64,000 bases of DNA. Origin: Alnus glutinosa. Its lineage: Eukaryota > Streptophyta > Magnoliopsida > Fagales > Betulaceae. The translations under genes and the position numbers were made by a program. The stretch is from the NCBI RefSeq assembly GCF_958979055.1, contig NC_084887.1, positions 9,760,501 through 9,824,500 of the forward strand, in the 5' to 3' direction. A model generated the notes under the pieces. The model made no database searches. It worked only from the letters and a program-made list of their open reading frames with translations, and was not told the origin of the DNA. Below, piece after piece: positions 47,829-58,987 of this stretch (the first letter of the stretch is position 1; each line of letters begins with the position of its first letter).

Positions 47829-48327
47829 GGGGTAATTACCTTTTCCCCTCATCAACTACCAGCCATTGTCAACATGCCCCCATGAACTGACACCTTGACC
47901 AAAAGAGAGCATTCAACTACCATCGTTACCCACTTTGCCCCCATCCGTCAGTCTAATTCACACAAAGACCAAAATGCCCTCTAGAGTAATTAATAAAAAA
48001 AATATTAAAATTAATATTTTTAAAAAAAAACTGAAAAAGGGCGCCACCCTTAGATTAATTTTTGTTTTTGTTTTTGTTTTTTTTAAACAAAAAAATATAT
48101 TAATTTTAATATTTTTTTTATTAATTACTGTAGAGGGCATTTTGGTCTTTAAACAAAAATTAACACCCAAAAATGGAATATTCCATCCAAGTTAACGGAA
48201 TCTTCTAACAGATGGAGGCAAAGTGGGTAACGATGATAGTTGGATGCTCTCTTTTGGTCGAGGTGTCAGTTCATGGGGGCATGTTGACAATGGCTGGTAG
48301 TTGATGGGGGGAAAAGGTAATTACCCC
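47829..48327. mobile_element. MULE-type MITE with long TIRs inside the LINE
   Basis: Terminal inverted repeats of about 135 bp, nearly identical (start GGGGTAATTACCTTTTCCCC on both ends), enclose about 230 bp of AT-rich sequence. A perfect 9-bp duplication TAAAACTTA flanks it (47,820-47,828 and 48,328-48,336), the length generated by Mutator-like transposases. Removing the element plus one duplication (508 bp) puts the LINE ORF2 upstream and RNase H downstream back in the same frame. Non-coding; it shares its TIRs with 60,646-61,657. Confidence 0.88.
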
Positions 48328-49250
48328 TAAAACTTATATAGGAGAAAGATAACAAAGGATCCCATGTGTCCTATCTGTGAGACTAAGGCATAAACAATAT
48401 GGCATGTGCTGTGGGAATGTCGTGCTTCCATGGGGGTTTGGGAAGAGTGTAATAAGAAGATTCATAAGCTGTCTCTGGAAGAAAGTGATGGGCTGGGACA
48501 AGTGTACCAATTCATGACAAAACTAGATCACTATGTTCTTATGGAAGCTTTGTCTGTCGCAAGAATGGTTTGGCATCGAAGGAATGGCTTTGTTCATGGT
48601 AGTGGTTTCACTAAACCAAAGCAGATTTTGGCCCAAGCCCAGGAAGTTTTGACTCCTCTTTCTGAAGCGCAGAGCGGTGCAATGGTGGCTTCTTCGAATC
48701 TAAGGATAGCTGTACCAAGGTGGATGAAGCCCTACCCAGGGTGGGTGAAACTGAATTGGGATGCGGCAGTGTCATCCGCTGCAAAGACCATGGGTGTGGG
48801 TGTCGTAGTGCGTAATGCAAAGGGTAGTTTTTTGTTGGGTCTAACAGCATCCCTCCCATATGTTCGGGATCCTTTGGTTGCGGAGGTGATGGCGGCATGG
48901 CGAGCAATGGAATTGGGGAGAGAATTGGGCTTTCAGAGGATTAACTTGGAGGGTGATTCGCTGATTACTGTCAAAGCTCTTAATAAGGATCAATCTTGTT
49001 CGAGTAGCTATGGGCAATTGATCGACGACATCCGGGTTTGTTTATCTTCTTTCCTTTTTCACACTGTAAGTCATGTTAGCAGACAAGCAAATAATGCTGC
49101 TCATGTTTTAGCACAATATGCTTTGGCTTTGAGTTCTGATCTGGTGTGGAAAGAGGAGTGCCCTCCTCTTATCCTACACATTGTAATGGCTGAAAAGCTT
49201 CCTTCAGTTTAATGCAAAGCTCTATAATTTCTCTCAAAAAAAAAAAATAT
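48328..49250 (+). pseudogene. LINE ORF2 3' part: zinc-binding region, RNase H and poly-A
   Basis: Continues the LINE after the MITE: NLYRRKITKDPMCPICET, a stop, then an open frame 48,406-49,212 with WHVLWECRASMGVWEECNKK and an RNase H domain (WVKLNWDAAVSS, GVGVVVRNAKGSFL, AEVMAAWRAMELGRELGF, LEGDSLITVKALN, HVSRQANNAAHVLAQYAL). The order DxD...E...D...N/H fits RNase H of plant L1 elements. A short UTR and poly-A (49,235-49,247) end the element. Confidence 0.85.
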
Positions 49251-49385
49251 TGCAAAATATTAATCAAGAAAGAAAAAAGCTGAGTAAGAAGAATATTGTA
49301 GTATATTAATCAAGAAAGGAAAGGGCTGAGTAAAAAGAGTATTTGCAAAATATTAATCAAGAAAGAAAAGAACTGTGATTTGAGA
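49243..49385. repeat. 46-47-bp tandem repeat, three units
   Basis: Units carry ATTAATCAAGAAAG at 49,259, 49,305 and 49,352, each followed by a variant of GAAAAAAGCTGAGTAAGAAG. A single related unit lies at about 42,818 on the other side of the LINE. Confidence 0.75.
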
Positions 49386-49389
49386 AATA

Positions 49390-50280
49390 TTCTGCATAAT
49401 AATTTGTTCCTAAATTTCTGACTTTTCTTCAAGTGTCCAGACAGCCAGAAGTAGTGTCCGAACACAACCCATAGAGAGCTCATGTTCTTCAAGATGTTCG
49501 GACACCCGAGTGGACACAACTTCCTGAGAATATATTTTTATGAAAGTGTTCAGACACAAGGGCTACCTGTCCGGACACGCCTCACAGAAAGTTTTCTTTC
49601 TGATATGTGTCCAGACACTCGATGAGCCTGTCCGAACACCACTACTTCCTGACTTATTTTACGTTTTCCAGAGCCTATTTAAAGGTGCTCTTAGACAGTC
49701 TTTGTTTAAGATTTTTTAGATAGAATTCAGTGTGCTAAGAGAGAGGTTTTAGATCTAAATAGATTTATCATGTATCTCTCTTAGAGTGTTGCTTGTATTT
49801 GTTCAACCGTCGACCATTGAAGCCAGCTGGAGTTCCAACTAAGGAAGATCAAGAAGAAGAACTCTCCAAAAGGGTCTGGGATAGAAGCAGACAAGTAGGC
49901 GCTTGTTATAATTCAAGAGAGTAACTACTGCAAAGAGTTGTGAGTACGAACTTCTTGTAATTCGATATTTCTTTGGTATAATTGTTTTTCTGGGTTTGAC
50001 TGCCCTGTAGTAGTTTTTCTCTTTGGTACAAAGAGTTTCCACTTTGTAACAAAATATTTGTGTTATCTGTTTTTACCGCTTTACATATTTGGTTGTCTGT
50101 TTGGTTGTGGTTGTTTGGAGTCTATAATTTATTGAAGTTATATGTTTGGCTGTGGTTGTTTGGAGTCTATAATTTATTTTCACTTAGGACTTATTTTAGC
50201 TCGAGATTAGAACTGATGATAGGTCTTTGTACTGATTCGAGGTTGTGGAGCTTCAAGAGGATTTTACGGTGGATTTTTAC
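49390..50280 (+). repeat. LTR-like segment with GTCCGGACAC words
   Basis: Repeated TGTCCAGACA, GTCCGAACAC and TGTCCGGACAC words (49,435-49,640) are followed by text like a Copia LTR R-U5 region, including two close copies of TGGTTGTTTGGAGTCTATAA (50,110 and 50,153). Non-coding. Word class as in the LTR at 19,650-20,750. Confidence 0.45.
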
Positions 50281-50284
50281 GATA

Positions 50285-51588
50285 AAAGTAAGTAAAACTC
50301 ACATGGATACTTGTTATTACTTTTTCCGAATAACATACATATTTTGTGTATCAAAACATGGATGTTTACAACTCACATGAAATATATTTTATTATTGTGA
50401 ACTCTATTTTGTGAAATTGTGTGATTAATAATAAAAGATAACGAAAGTGATGAGTTTATGAAAATCATGCATGTAAAAGATGGTGAATATTAAATTGTAT
50501 CGTATGACATGGTACAACGGTACGTGCAGGATAACGGCCATTAGCTTACTATTATATATTTTATTCTCTATGGTCAAATGTTTATTTTTATAGTTAACCT
50601 TGGATCCAATAGTTGTTGTGATTGGCGCAACCATGCTTGCGTAGTGGTCACTATAGACGGACTTCACTACTAGTGTGGGCCACCAAAGTTCGAACTCGGT
50701 CAGACTGCTAGTGATGGATGGGAGCGTACAATATGATGGCACCAGTATTGTGTTATAGGTCTCTCGGGACAGCGCCAACTCTGTTGGGAATGAATTAAAA
50801 TCCAAGGTAGACCATATGGATTTGAACTATGACATGATTATCTTGTTACAACATATATTATATTTATATTGCATCCATGATAATTATGTCAAATGAGGAA
50901 CTATAAATTTACATTGTTGCATGTGATTTATATCTTAAACTGAGTTCACCATATGGTAACATGCGTATTATTACTCACTAAGTCATAGACTTACGCTTGT
51001 ATCTTTGCCACCTATGAAACATGTGTTGTTTTATAGTTGTACCACCTTTAGTGTTGCATGTGATTTATATCTTAAACTGAGTTCACCATATGGTAACATG
51101 TGTATTATTACTCACTAAGTCATAAGCTTACGCTTGTATCTTTTCCACCTATGAAACATGTGTTGTTTTATAGTTGTACCACCTTTAGATGTTGGATTTG
51201 AGATGGACCTCGAGGCAAATGTGACCGTTTGGCGAAGTGATATCGATCTGGTTATGCTTGAGGACTGATTGCAGGATTTTTAAGGCCACTCTTGGTAATT
51301 AGTACTTTTGGGTGATATTATAGGCTTAGCATTTGAGGCTAAATTGTGTATTGAGGTTTAATATTGATCTTTTATATCAATGATTTGTATAGTAACTTCA
51401 GTTATTGTGATGAATTTTGGTAGATGATCTAGTTGTAATTAATGTTAATAGAATATTTTATGTTTCCCCTGCGTAGTTTTCTATTTTTTTTTAAGAGTAG
51501 AGATTCCTGAGTCTTATTCTTGGTGGAATGGGACTGGAGACGAGCTGTGGATTTAATTACCAATTAGTTAATTTCTTGCGGTGTTACA
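50285..51588 (+). mobile_element. LTR 3' part, ending at a primer-binding site
   Basis: The LTR ends GCGGTGTTACA at 51,588. The start is not fixed. Homologous with 1,380-2,110. Contains a 137-bp tandem duplication (50,916-51,052 and 51,053-51,189). No coding region. Confidence 0.6.
50916..51189. repeat. 137-bp tandem duplication within the LTR
   Basis: Copies 50,916-51,052 and 51,053-51,189 differ at only a few bases (for example ACATGCGTATT versus ACATGTGTATT, and TCATAGACTTA versus TCATAAGCTTA), so the duplication is young relative to the homologous copy at 1,380-2,110, which has a single unit. Confidence 0.85.
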
Positions 51589-51590
51589 GA

Positions 51591-51602
51591 TGGTATCAGA
51601 GC
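51591..51602 (+). other. Primer-binding site (initiator tRNA-Met type)
   Basis: TGGTATCAGAGC two bases after the LTR end. The retroelement interior that should follow is replaced within about 80 bp by LINE sequence. Confidence 0.75.
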
Positions 51603-51674
51603 ATTCAGCTCTGCGGACTATAGGAATTGATCTGTTAGGTTTTAGGAGATAATCTAACATAGCATAGGATATAA

Positions 51675-53775
51675 TAATTGTACAAAGGATCAAACAACTT
51701 CAGAGGGAACTCAACTTATTGCTGGAAATGGAGGATTTGAAGTGGAAGCAAATGGCTAAAAGAAATTGGTATCGGCAGGGGGATCGAAACACAAATTCTT
51801 CCATGCTTAGGCTATACAAAGGAGGAGAACGAACTTTATTAGCAGAATTTGTGATGAAGAAGGTAGGAGCTGGTCTAAGGCTGCTGAGGTAGAAAAAGCT
51901 TTCATCGAGTATTATAAGGGCCTTTTTACTTCAGCAGGCTCTATGAGGTTGGAGGAATATCTTTTAGCAGTGCATAATCGAGTAACTCTAGCCATGAACC
52001 AGCTTTTAACTCAAAGTTTCACCTATGAGGAAGTGGACCTGGCCCTTTCCCAAATGCATCCTTTGAATGCCCCGGGCCCTGATGGGTATGGGATGTGCTT
52101 CTATCAAAAACACTGGGGCCTAGTTGGCCAACAGGTTCGGTTAGCTGTCTTAAATTTCCTCAACTTTGGGATTTTTTATCATGCTATAAATTACACTTAT
52201 ATTGCTTTAGTTCCTAAATCTGCTAATGCTTCTAATGTCAAGGACTTTCGTCCCATTGGCTTATGTAATGTCCTTTATAAAGTCATAGCAAAAGTTCTAG
52301 CTAATCGGTTTAAGCAGGTTTTGCTCGAGATCATCTCACAACAACAAAGTGCTTTCCAGCCGGGTTGACTCATCTCGGATAATATTTTGATTGCTTATGA
52401 GGCCTTGCATACCATGGCTACCCATCTAAAAGGGAAGAAATGGTACATAGCCATTAAGCTCGATATGAGCAAGGCCTACGATTGAGTTGAGTGGCAGTTT
52501 TTGGAGGATATTATGAGGAAATTGGGGTTTACATAAGCATAGATCTCTCTAATTATGACCTGTGTCAGTTCAGTTACCTATTCAGTCCTTCTCAATAGGC
52601 GTCCAGCAGGCCTTATTACTCCTTCTCGGGGTTTGAGGCAAAGGGATTTATTATCCCCTTATTTATTTCTATTGTGTGCAGAGGGTATTAGCTCTTTGTT
52701 GCTGAAGGCTGAAAGAGAGGGAAGTATTTCTGGAGTTCTTGTCTCTGTAAAAGGGTACCGTCTAAGCCACTTATTCTTTGCGAATGATAGTCTCCTATTT
52801 TGTCGAGCCAACTTTATGGAATGGGTTAGGATTCATCAACTGCTGAAATTGTATGAATCTGCTTCGAGTCAGAAGTTGAATGTCGACAAAACTTCCATCT
52901 TTTTTAGTAAGAACTCTAAGAGACAATTTAAGGAGCATATCAGCTTTCTTGTAGGTACTTCCGCGACAACTAGTGTACAAGTCTCCAATCAATTTCAAAA
53001 CTTCCTGCAAGTTTACGCAACTTGTATGCTCGTGATTGCTCATCATTGCAGAGACTCCCAAATGTACCGAACTAGGAAAGATTATGTACGTAATTCACTG
53101 GTGTTCAAATGTACCTTCACAGCTCTCTCCATTCTGGTAAGACATGCCAAAGAATAGGTTGAAGGCTTTGCTCAAGCTTCTGAGCAACGAGACGCGACGA
53201 GAGTAGATGCTGCCACAGAGCTTCTGAGCTGGAAACCTCCTCCTTTCGACATGTTGAAGGCCAATTGGGACGCTGCAAAGGACTGCAAGAGCAAGGTGGT
53301 AGGTCTTGGGGGTGGTTATTCGTACACATGAGGGGATAATGCTTGCTGCTTTCTCCTCAATGGTCCAAGGAATAACGATCCCACAGCTGCGGTAGCATTG
53401 GCTGTATGGTGGGCTATCAGTTTTTGCAGAGAACAAGGGTGGGAACAAGTGCTTTTTGAAGGGGATTCACAACAAGTGGTGCTGGAGATGAAAATGCCTA
53501 ATCCATGCTGGAATCTACACGGCAATCTGATTGAAGATTCAAAGGAACTTCTACATGGGTTTGTCTCTATCTTTGCTTCTGTTCAGTTCGTTAGTCAAGT
53601 AGCAAATAATGCTGCTCATCGATTGGCTAAAGTAGCTTTGTCTCAAAGGCTAGATCAAGTGTGGATGAACGGATGCCCTCCCTCCATTCAAAGTATTGTA
53701 CTTGCCAAGCAAGAGTTTCCTCTTTGATCTATAAAAAAATCATCATGATTTTCATTTCAAAAAAAAAAAAAAAAA
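51675..53775 (+). pseudogene. 5'-truncated, internally deleted LINE (RT plus RNase H)
   Basis: Starts inside ORF2 (LEMEDLKWKQMAKRNWYRQG near 51,730). RT motifs: LALSQMHPLNAPGPDG, YIALVPKSANAS, DFRPIGLCNVLYKVIAKVLA, AIKLDMSKAYD followed by a stop, LITPSRGLRQRDLLSPYLFL and LFFANDSLLF, in which the second catalytic aspartate is N. The thumb fades near 53,000; the zinc-binding part is missing, and an RNase H begins at about 53,190 (PPFDMLKANWDAAKDC) and ends at 53,727 (VANNAAHRLAKVALSQR). Poly-A at 53,758-53,775. Stops near 52,366, 52,483 and 52,535. Not functional. Confidence 0.85.
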
Positions 53776-56400
53776 CTGTCTTGCTCTATTGAATCTTAGG
53801 AGTATAGATATAACAATAATTAGTTAGTAGTAACATATTAACTAGTAATATACAAGTCTAACATATTATAAGTGTAAGAGACTAAATATTTTTCGAACCG
53901 TTGTCCAACTCTTTTTCAAATTTATCATTTCCTACATATTCAATGGTATATTTGAAAAAAAAATATGGATGGAGTTAAATGAGAATTGGATAAGAAAATT
54001 AAAAATAGCATTTCTCTAATTATTAACTAGTACTAACATATTAATTAATAACTAGTAACATATTAACTAATAAGTTTTAACAGAAAAATCATACTTTAAC
54101 ATTTTAACATTATTATGTTATCATTTTAACTAGTAACATAATAACTTATTAAATTATTAAACCATCAAAATTATACTTATTAATAATTAACTTAATCAAT
54201 TTTTGGAATCTTATACATATTATGAGTCATAAATCATAATTATCATAATTCATAACCATCTATTAATAATATTAATATCATATGATCATACGATCTAAGT
54301 ATTATCATATGATAACATATTAACATAATTTAACAATTAGTATAATCTTAGATCTTGGATCACGTGATGTAATGATTATTAAATATCTAATGATAATACT
54401 TATAACATATAATAAAGTGATTACATGTTATATGGCATAATGTTATATTATTATATGATCATATAGTCCTATTATATTACATGAATAATATGATTAAATA
54501 TTTCAATTGTCATTATATATGACTAACAATTATGTATTGATATTACTCACTTTTACTATTTTATATACATAAACCAATAAATTATAACCAATTAATATAT
54601 ACTAACCAATGACCATTGTTATTTGTTATTTATTTTACACTTACATAAAGTATATTGTTTATTAATATACTATATTATAAAAATAAGTTATATATTAACA
54701 AATTAATATAGAAATTATTTTTATAATAGAAATACACACACGAGTCAATCTTTATACGAGCGAGTTCACAAGCTTTAATCGAGTTGAGTTTATATGAGTT
54801 TACATCGTTAATCGAACTTAATTTCGTGTTCACGAGTAGCTCATTTAATAATCGATTCGAGCATGGGTTTAGTTTGTTCTAGCCGATCTCAAGTAAACTC
54901 ACAAGTAGCTCAGTTCAGTTACACCCTTATTTTTAACATTAAAATTGGCACAGCTTTCATGTGATTTTTCTTTGCAGCAAACGCTTCAATTCCTACACGT
55001 TGACATCTTTTCTCTTTCTTTTTTCTTTTTCTAATTTTTTTTTTAAAGCTACACAATGCTTTTATTTTAAAAAGCCAAAGCCCTTATCGGACCTTTCTCT
55101 CTTCTTGAAAGCTACGAATATATATATATTAGGCCTTCGTACTTAATTTAGAGTACTTGTGGAATTTTGATTTCGTATACAAAAAGTGCAATTTTAAATT
55201 AAATTGTAGAAAATGAATCATTTAGAAATTGTTTTTTAAAAAATTACTTTTTAAAATCGCACTTTTTGAAATCTCAAACCTAAACAGACCCTTAATCCCA
55301 CTGGACACTACATTTATGTGTCATGTTCTACTTTCTATGTTACATTTTTTTTATTATTTTTATGAAAACAATTTTATAATTTTACCTCATAATTTATCTA
55401 TTTTTTTCCCTAACTAATTCATTAACCTTTTAATTAACTAATAATTTATTTAATCTCTTCTAAATTAATTAATTCAAACATTACTAAACTAAATACTACT
55501 TCAAATTTTATCATTTTAAATTTCATTATTTTTCTTTTTCTTTTTATTTATGAAACTGCCCCCATTTTTCTTTCATTTTCTTTTCACCATTAGCTTCATT
55601 ACTTTTATCATTTGCAACCTAAAACTCTGAGTCTCAAATAAAATCCTATGATTTTTAAATTATTCATAAAAAGGTCAAAGCCTAAAATAAATTTCTTAAC
55701 CATAAAATCGAAGGCTTTAAACTAAATTTCATCCAACATTATTCAGTTCCATAATATCCACATGTCTTCTTAAATTTGTCCAAAGTTATTACTTGTGCAT
55801 AAAATATTATAATTTAGCCTAATTTCAAAATTGAAACTTCTTGGAAAAATTACAATTTAACCCCCCAAGTTATTAGCCATTCTATGGATCGGCTCCCGAC
55901 TTACCAAGGCTTGAACTCTGGCCCTCCAAACTACCAAAACATTTGAAAAATGCATATTTTAGCAAAAAAAAAATGCCCATAATACCCCTGCCGCGTGTCA
56001 TTTTTCAATTAAAAATAATAAAAATTAAATTAAAAAATATTAAATAACAAAAAATATATTTTTTTAAATTGAGAATAATCTCAATTGATTAAAATTTTAT
56101 TTTACTTTTTTTTTAATCTTTTCTAGAAATAAAATATGAAATCATTTTTTTTAAAAGAAAAAAGATTTAATCATTTTAAAAACTCACTCTTTTTTTTAAG
56201 TTTTTTTTTTTAAAAAAAAATATTAATGGAATTTTTGTCATATCAACGAGTCAACAAATCACTCTCTAAAACAAATTTTATTTAATAAATATTCCATACT
56301 TAATCTATCGACTAATTTTTAGAAAATCTTTATCCAAAATTTGCGATCCAAATTAAGTTTTTATCCGATTTAATCAAGGTTTTTATAAAATAGACTAAAA
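53776..56400. other. AT-rich spacer, no gene seen
   Basis: Dominated by ATATTA, AACTAGTAACATATTAA and similar words with no open frame of note. One hAT-MITE-like end (AGTTACACCCTTATTTTTA, 54,915-54,935) with GTTCACGAG/CTCGTGAAC-type subterminal words at 54,740-54,900, a MITE-like arm at 55,180-55,290 and another (TTAACCCCCCAAG) at 55,850-56,230 can be made out. Confidence 0.4.
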
Positions 56401-56404
56401 AAGT

Positions 56405-57000
56405 TGTGCTTTTATATATTCACAAGCCACAAGGATTTGCTGGGAGAACAACCTACAAGGGACCCTAGCTGTTGAATATATGGATTGGAGAAAAATTTAC
56501 ACCAACTGGCTGACCTCCTGCTATGAAAGACAGGGTTAGACATATATGGAAAGCACATGATGTATGTTCTACAAGTAGTCATGTCTGGAGCAAGTATTGC
56601 ATTGTAAGTGATAATACTATTCCAAGCAACTGTAACAATCACCAGTAGACGTATCAAATTTTAGGTGTCGACTCCTAGCACAACAACTTTCTTCTCTTTC
56701 TCCAACATTTTTGTTCACTTTTGTTATGATCTCATACTCTGTTAGGATTGTCGAGAGTATGGGATTTAGTGAAGAGTTAAGAGAAAATGGAGAGAAAACA
56801 CATGGAGTTCATGTACAGTGTGCCTATGTCTACAAGAACGAGTAGCTAATTTCACCTCAAGAATCTATCCCTGTGGACTTCATACTAGAGACCAGTGTTA
56901 CTTCAGAATATTAGCCACCATTTCTAACGTAATGAAAGGAAGGGATAGTAACAACTGCATCTGTTGAATATTATGTTGACAGACTCCATACTAGCCAAAT
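56405..57000. repeat. SAUR-flanking duplication, copy 1
   Basis: Collinear with 63,030-64,000: shared phrases GGGAGAACAACCTACAAGGG, ATTGGAGAAAAATTT, GCTATGAAAGACAGGGTTAG, TACAAGTAGTCAT, AAGTATTGCATTGTAAGTGA, AGGATTGTCGAGA and CAACTGCATCTGTTGAAT, in the same order. Not coding. Confidence 0.75.
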
Positions 57001-57443
57001 TCTTTTAACTAGCTAGATCGAAACATTAGAAAGTGAAAACAATAACAATGGATCAAAGACTTGAGAAAATGTTGGTTCCTCTTCTTTAATTAGTCTTTGT
57101 GAATAGGCAAAGTGTGAATTCAATTATTAAAAGAAGAAGATGGATCAGATGATGATAAGAATCAACGGCTCCATTTGTTAAATTTTTTTATTTCTGTCTT
57201 TGATTTTCTCTTCTCAAAACAAAAATATTAACAAATAACTAAAACACAAAACACTTACAAAAACACAAAAACAATTTCACCTTTATGTTACATCATAACA
57301 CTTTCTCAAATAAAAAAACAAAAGGCACTGCCAAATCACATCGACAAGCAAAGCCGTTATATTCAATTGGGTATAACCATGTGGTTTTTGAAAACAAGTA
57401 AGCCTTGATCGAATCGTAAGTGTTTCGTAATGGCAGTTTTATT
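57001..57443. other. No gene seen
   Basis: AT-rich spacer between the duplication and the SAUR pseudogene. Confidence 0.4.
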
Positions 57444-57562
57444 CAAGCGAGAAGTGACATCAATGAAACTGTACTCTGCAAGGAATAGTCAAACCACCCA
57501 TTGGATGATTAAACCCGAATTATTCTTCAGCCTTTCTTAGCAAATCTTGAAAAGGCTGGTTT
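57444..57562 (-). pseudogene. SAUR 3' half, degenerate
   Basis: Minus strand reads QPFQDLLRKAEE, a stop, then [14 protein letters not shown] followed by a broken tail. This corresponds to residues about 58-100 of the intact SAURs ([20 protein letters not shown]). The 5' half is missing. A decayed fourth cluster member about 480 bp downstream of the 58,041 gene. Confidence 0.8.
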
Positions 57563-58040
57563 AAGTATTTATAGATAGAAATGTTATGTGGAAAATCCTC
57601 TTAAATTTGATGCGTGTGGTCAAGAGGAATTTGCTGGGATAATGTAATTAGTCATATCTCATTAGGGTATCACATGGTTTTGTCTTCCAACTAGTCAGCA
57701 AAGGTTGGCCTCCAAAATGTTGTGTTTATAAGTTGATAAACACTATGCCTTACAACTTTCAAGATTAGTCATGCAGGACCAGCCAGAGATTTTAAGAAAA
57801 GCTGGATACTCATGTTGATATGACAGAAAAACTAAGCTGTGCTGCCATGGACTGAATAATCAACTTACTTTTGGTGTGAATGTCACATAATCAACAGAAG
57901 ATCAATTTAAACTGGAAGGTAGTATCAATTTAACATTTGTTAGGAGAATGTGAGAGAAACTGCAATGATTCAATTGAAACAGAGAATATACATGGATTTA
58001 CAAAAAATGGCACTGCTCTTTTAAATTAGTGCCGGCGGTA
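57563..58040. other. 3' flank of SAUR gene 1
   Basis: 57,900-58,030 matches the 3' flank of the third SAUR (62,240-62,420) and, inverted, that of the second (59,545-59,700). Shared words are GATCAATTTAAACT, ACATTTGTTAG and CATGGATTTACAAAA. Probably conserved 3' UTR. No other gene seen. Confidence 0.45.
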
Positions 58041-58346
58041 TTACAAGAATTGATGTAAGCGAGAAGTGAGATCAATGAAGAGGTCTTCACTGCAGGGAAT
58101 TGTGAGGCCACCCATTGGATGATCAAATCCAAATTCTTCCTCAGCCTTGCCTAACAATTCTTGAAATGAAGGCTGGTTCAGAAGTGATACTGGAACTACG
58201 AACCGCTTCTTTTCGCTCTCTCCAACGTATATTGCAAGATGGCCTTTTGGAACATCCATAAATGATGAAGCTGCTTTCTTTGCAAATGTGTTTGACTGAC
58301 GGAGAATGTTCTTAGCATTAATAACACCAGGCAAACGAATAGCCAT
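58041..58346 (-). CDS. SAUR-family protein 1
   Basis: Small auxin-up RNA family protein, 101 residues, single exon, as is typical. N-terminal MAIRLPGVINAKNILRQSN is followed by the core: [20 protein letters not shown] (about residues 33-52), [19 protein letters not shown] and [10 protein letters not shown]. In the characterised SAUR19-24 clade, proteins of this type inhibit PP2C.D phosphatases and so activate plasma-membrane H+-ATPases to promote cell expansion; the role here is inferred from similarity to that clade. Divergent with SAUR 2 (886 bp between start codons). A TATA-like word on the minus strand at 58,461-58,470 and a conserved upstream module (58,494-58,590, with a second copy at 58,754) precede it. 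Confidence 0.93.
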   Translation of the reverse strand: MAIRLPGVINAKNILRQSNTFAKKAASSFMDVPKGHLAIYVGESEKKRFVVPVSLLNQPSFQELLGKAEEEFGFDHPMGGLTIPCSEDLFIDLTSRLHQFL

Positions 58347-58460
58347 TGCTATCTGCCCAGAAAGATTGCGAAGATCACAAATGAAAAGGGAGAAGAAAGT
58401 AAAGGATTTGAGAGCAGAGGACGTGAGGACTTGGTTTGGATATGGAATGATATGTGTATA

Positions 58461-58470
58461 TATTTATATA
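58461..58470 (-). promoter_or_regulatory. Candidate TATA box, SAUR 1
   Basis: TATATAAATA on the minus strand, 115 bp before the start codon and between it and the conserved module. Position matches the TATA-like words of the other two SAURs. Confidence 0.5.
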
Positions 58471-58493
58471 GCTGATTCATGATTGGTTAGTGT

Positions 58494-58590
58494 GTGAAAG
58501 TCTCTGAAATGAGGAGTGAGTGGTGTAGAGGCACTTGGGTGGGGATCATTTGTTTGAGACATATGCATTTGAAGGATCACATGGATCTGT
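58494..58590 (-). promoter_or_regulatory. SAUR upstream module, copy A
   Basis: Contains GAGTGAGTGGTGTAGAGGCA and GGATCACATGGA, in the orientation and at the distance (about 150 bp) also found before SAUR 2 and SAUR 3. Probably holds the regulatory sites common to the cluster. Confidence 0.55.
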
Positions 58591-58753
58591 CTTGCAAGTT
58601 CCAACTCATCGTCAAGGACATGTTTGTGATCGAGACATTAAAGTTGAAAGACATTCTGGGCATGCTTTTCTGGGAGAACCACCTACAAAGGGCCCCAGTT
58701 GAAATCAAGGATAAGTGGATTGGAGCAACTTCTCAACATCTGGCTCTGTGTGC

Positions 58754-58834
58754 GTTAAAGTGTCTGAAATGTGGAGTGAGTGGTGTTGTGGCACGTGGGT
58801 CTGAGATATTTGAAGGATCACATGGACATGTCCT
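58754..58834 (-). promoter_or_regulatory. SAUR upstream module, copy B (extra)
   Basis: Second copy in the same orientation as A, 260 bp further upstream: GTGTCTGAAATGTGGAGTGA and GGATCACATGGACATGTC. No SAUR follows it directly, so it is either a duplicated enhancer or the promoter left from a lost gene. Confidence 0.5.
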
Positions 58835-58987
58835 CCAACTCATTGTCAAGAACCTGGCAGTGGTTGAGATATATCTGTTGGACCACATTTTACTGTTTTG
58901 TCTTTGATTTTAACTTGGTCCCTTGTAGTTGTAGGTTGCTCCAAGAAATATAAAGCCTCAATCACTACCATGTTGTTGAGATGGAAG

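Noticed and set aside
58494..58907. 137-residue frame upstream of SAUR 1
   Set aside because: It lies across two copies of the conserved promoter module and has no recognisable domain.
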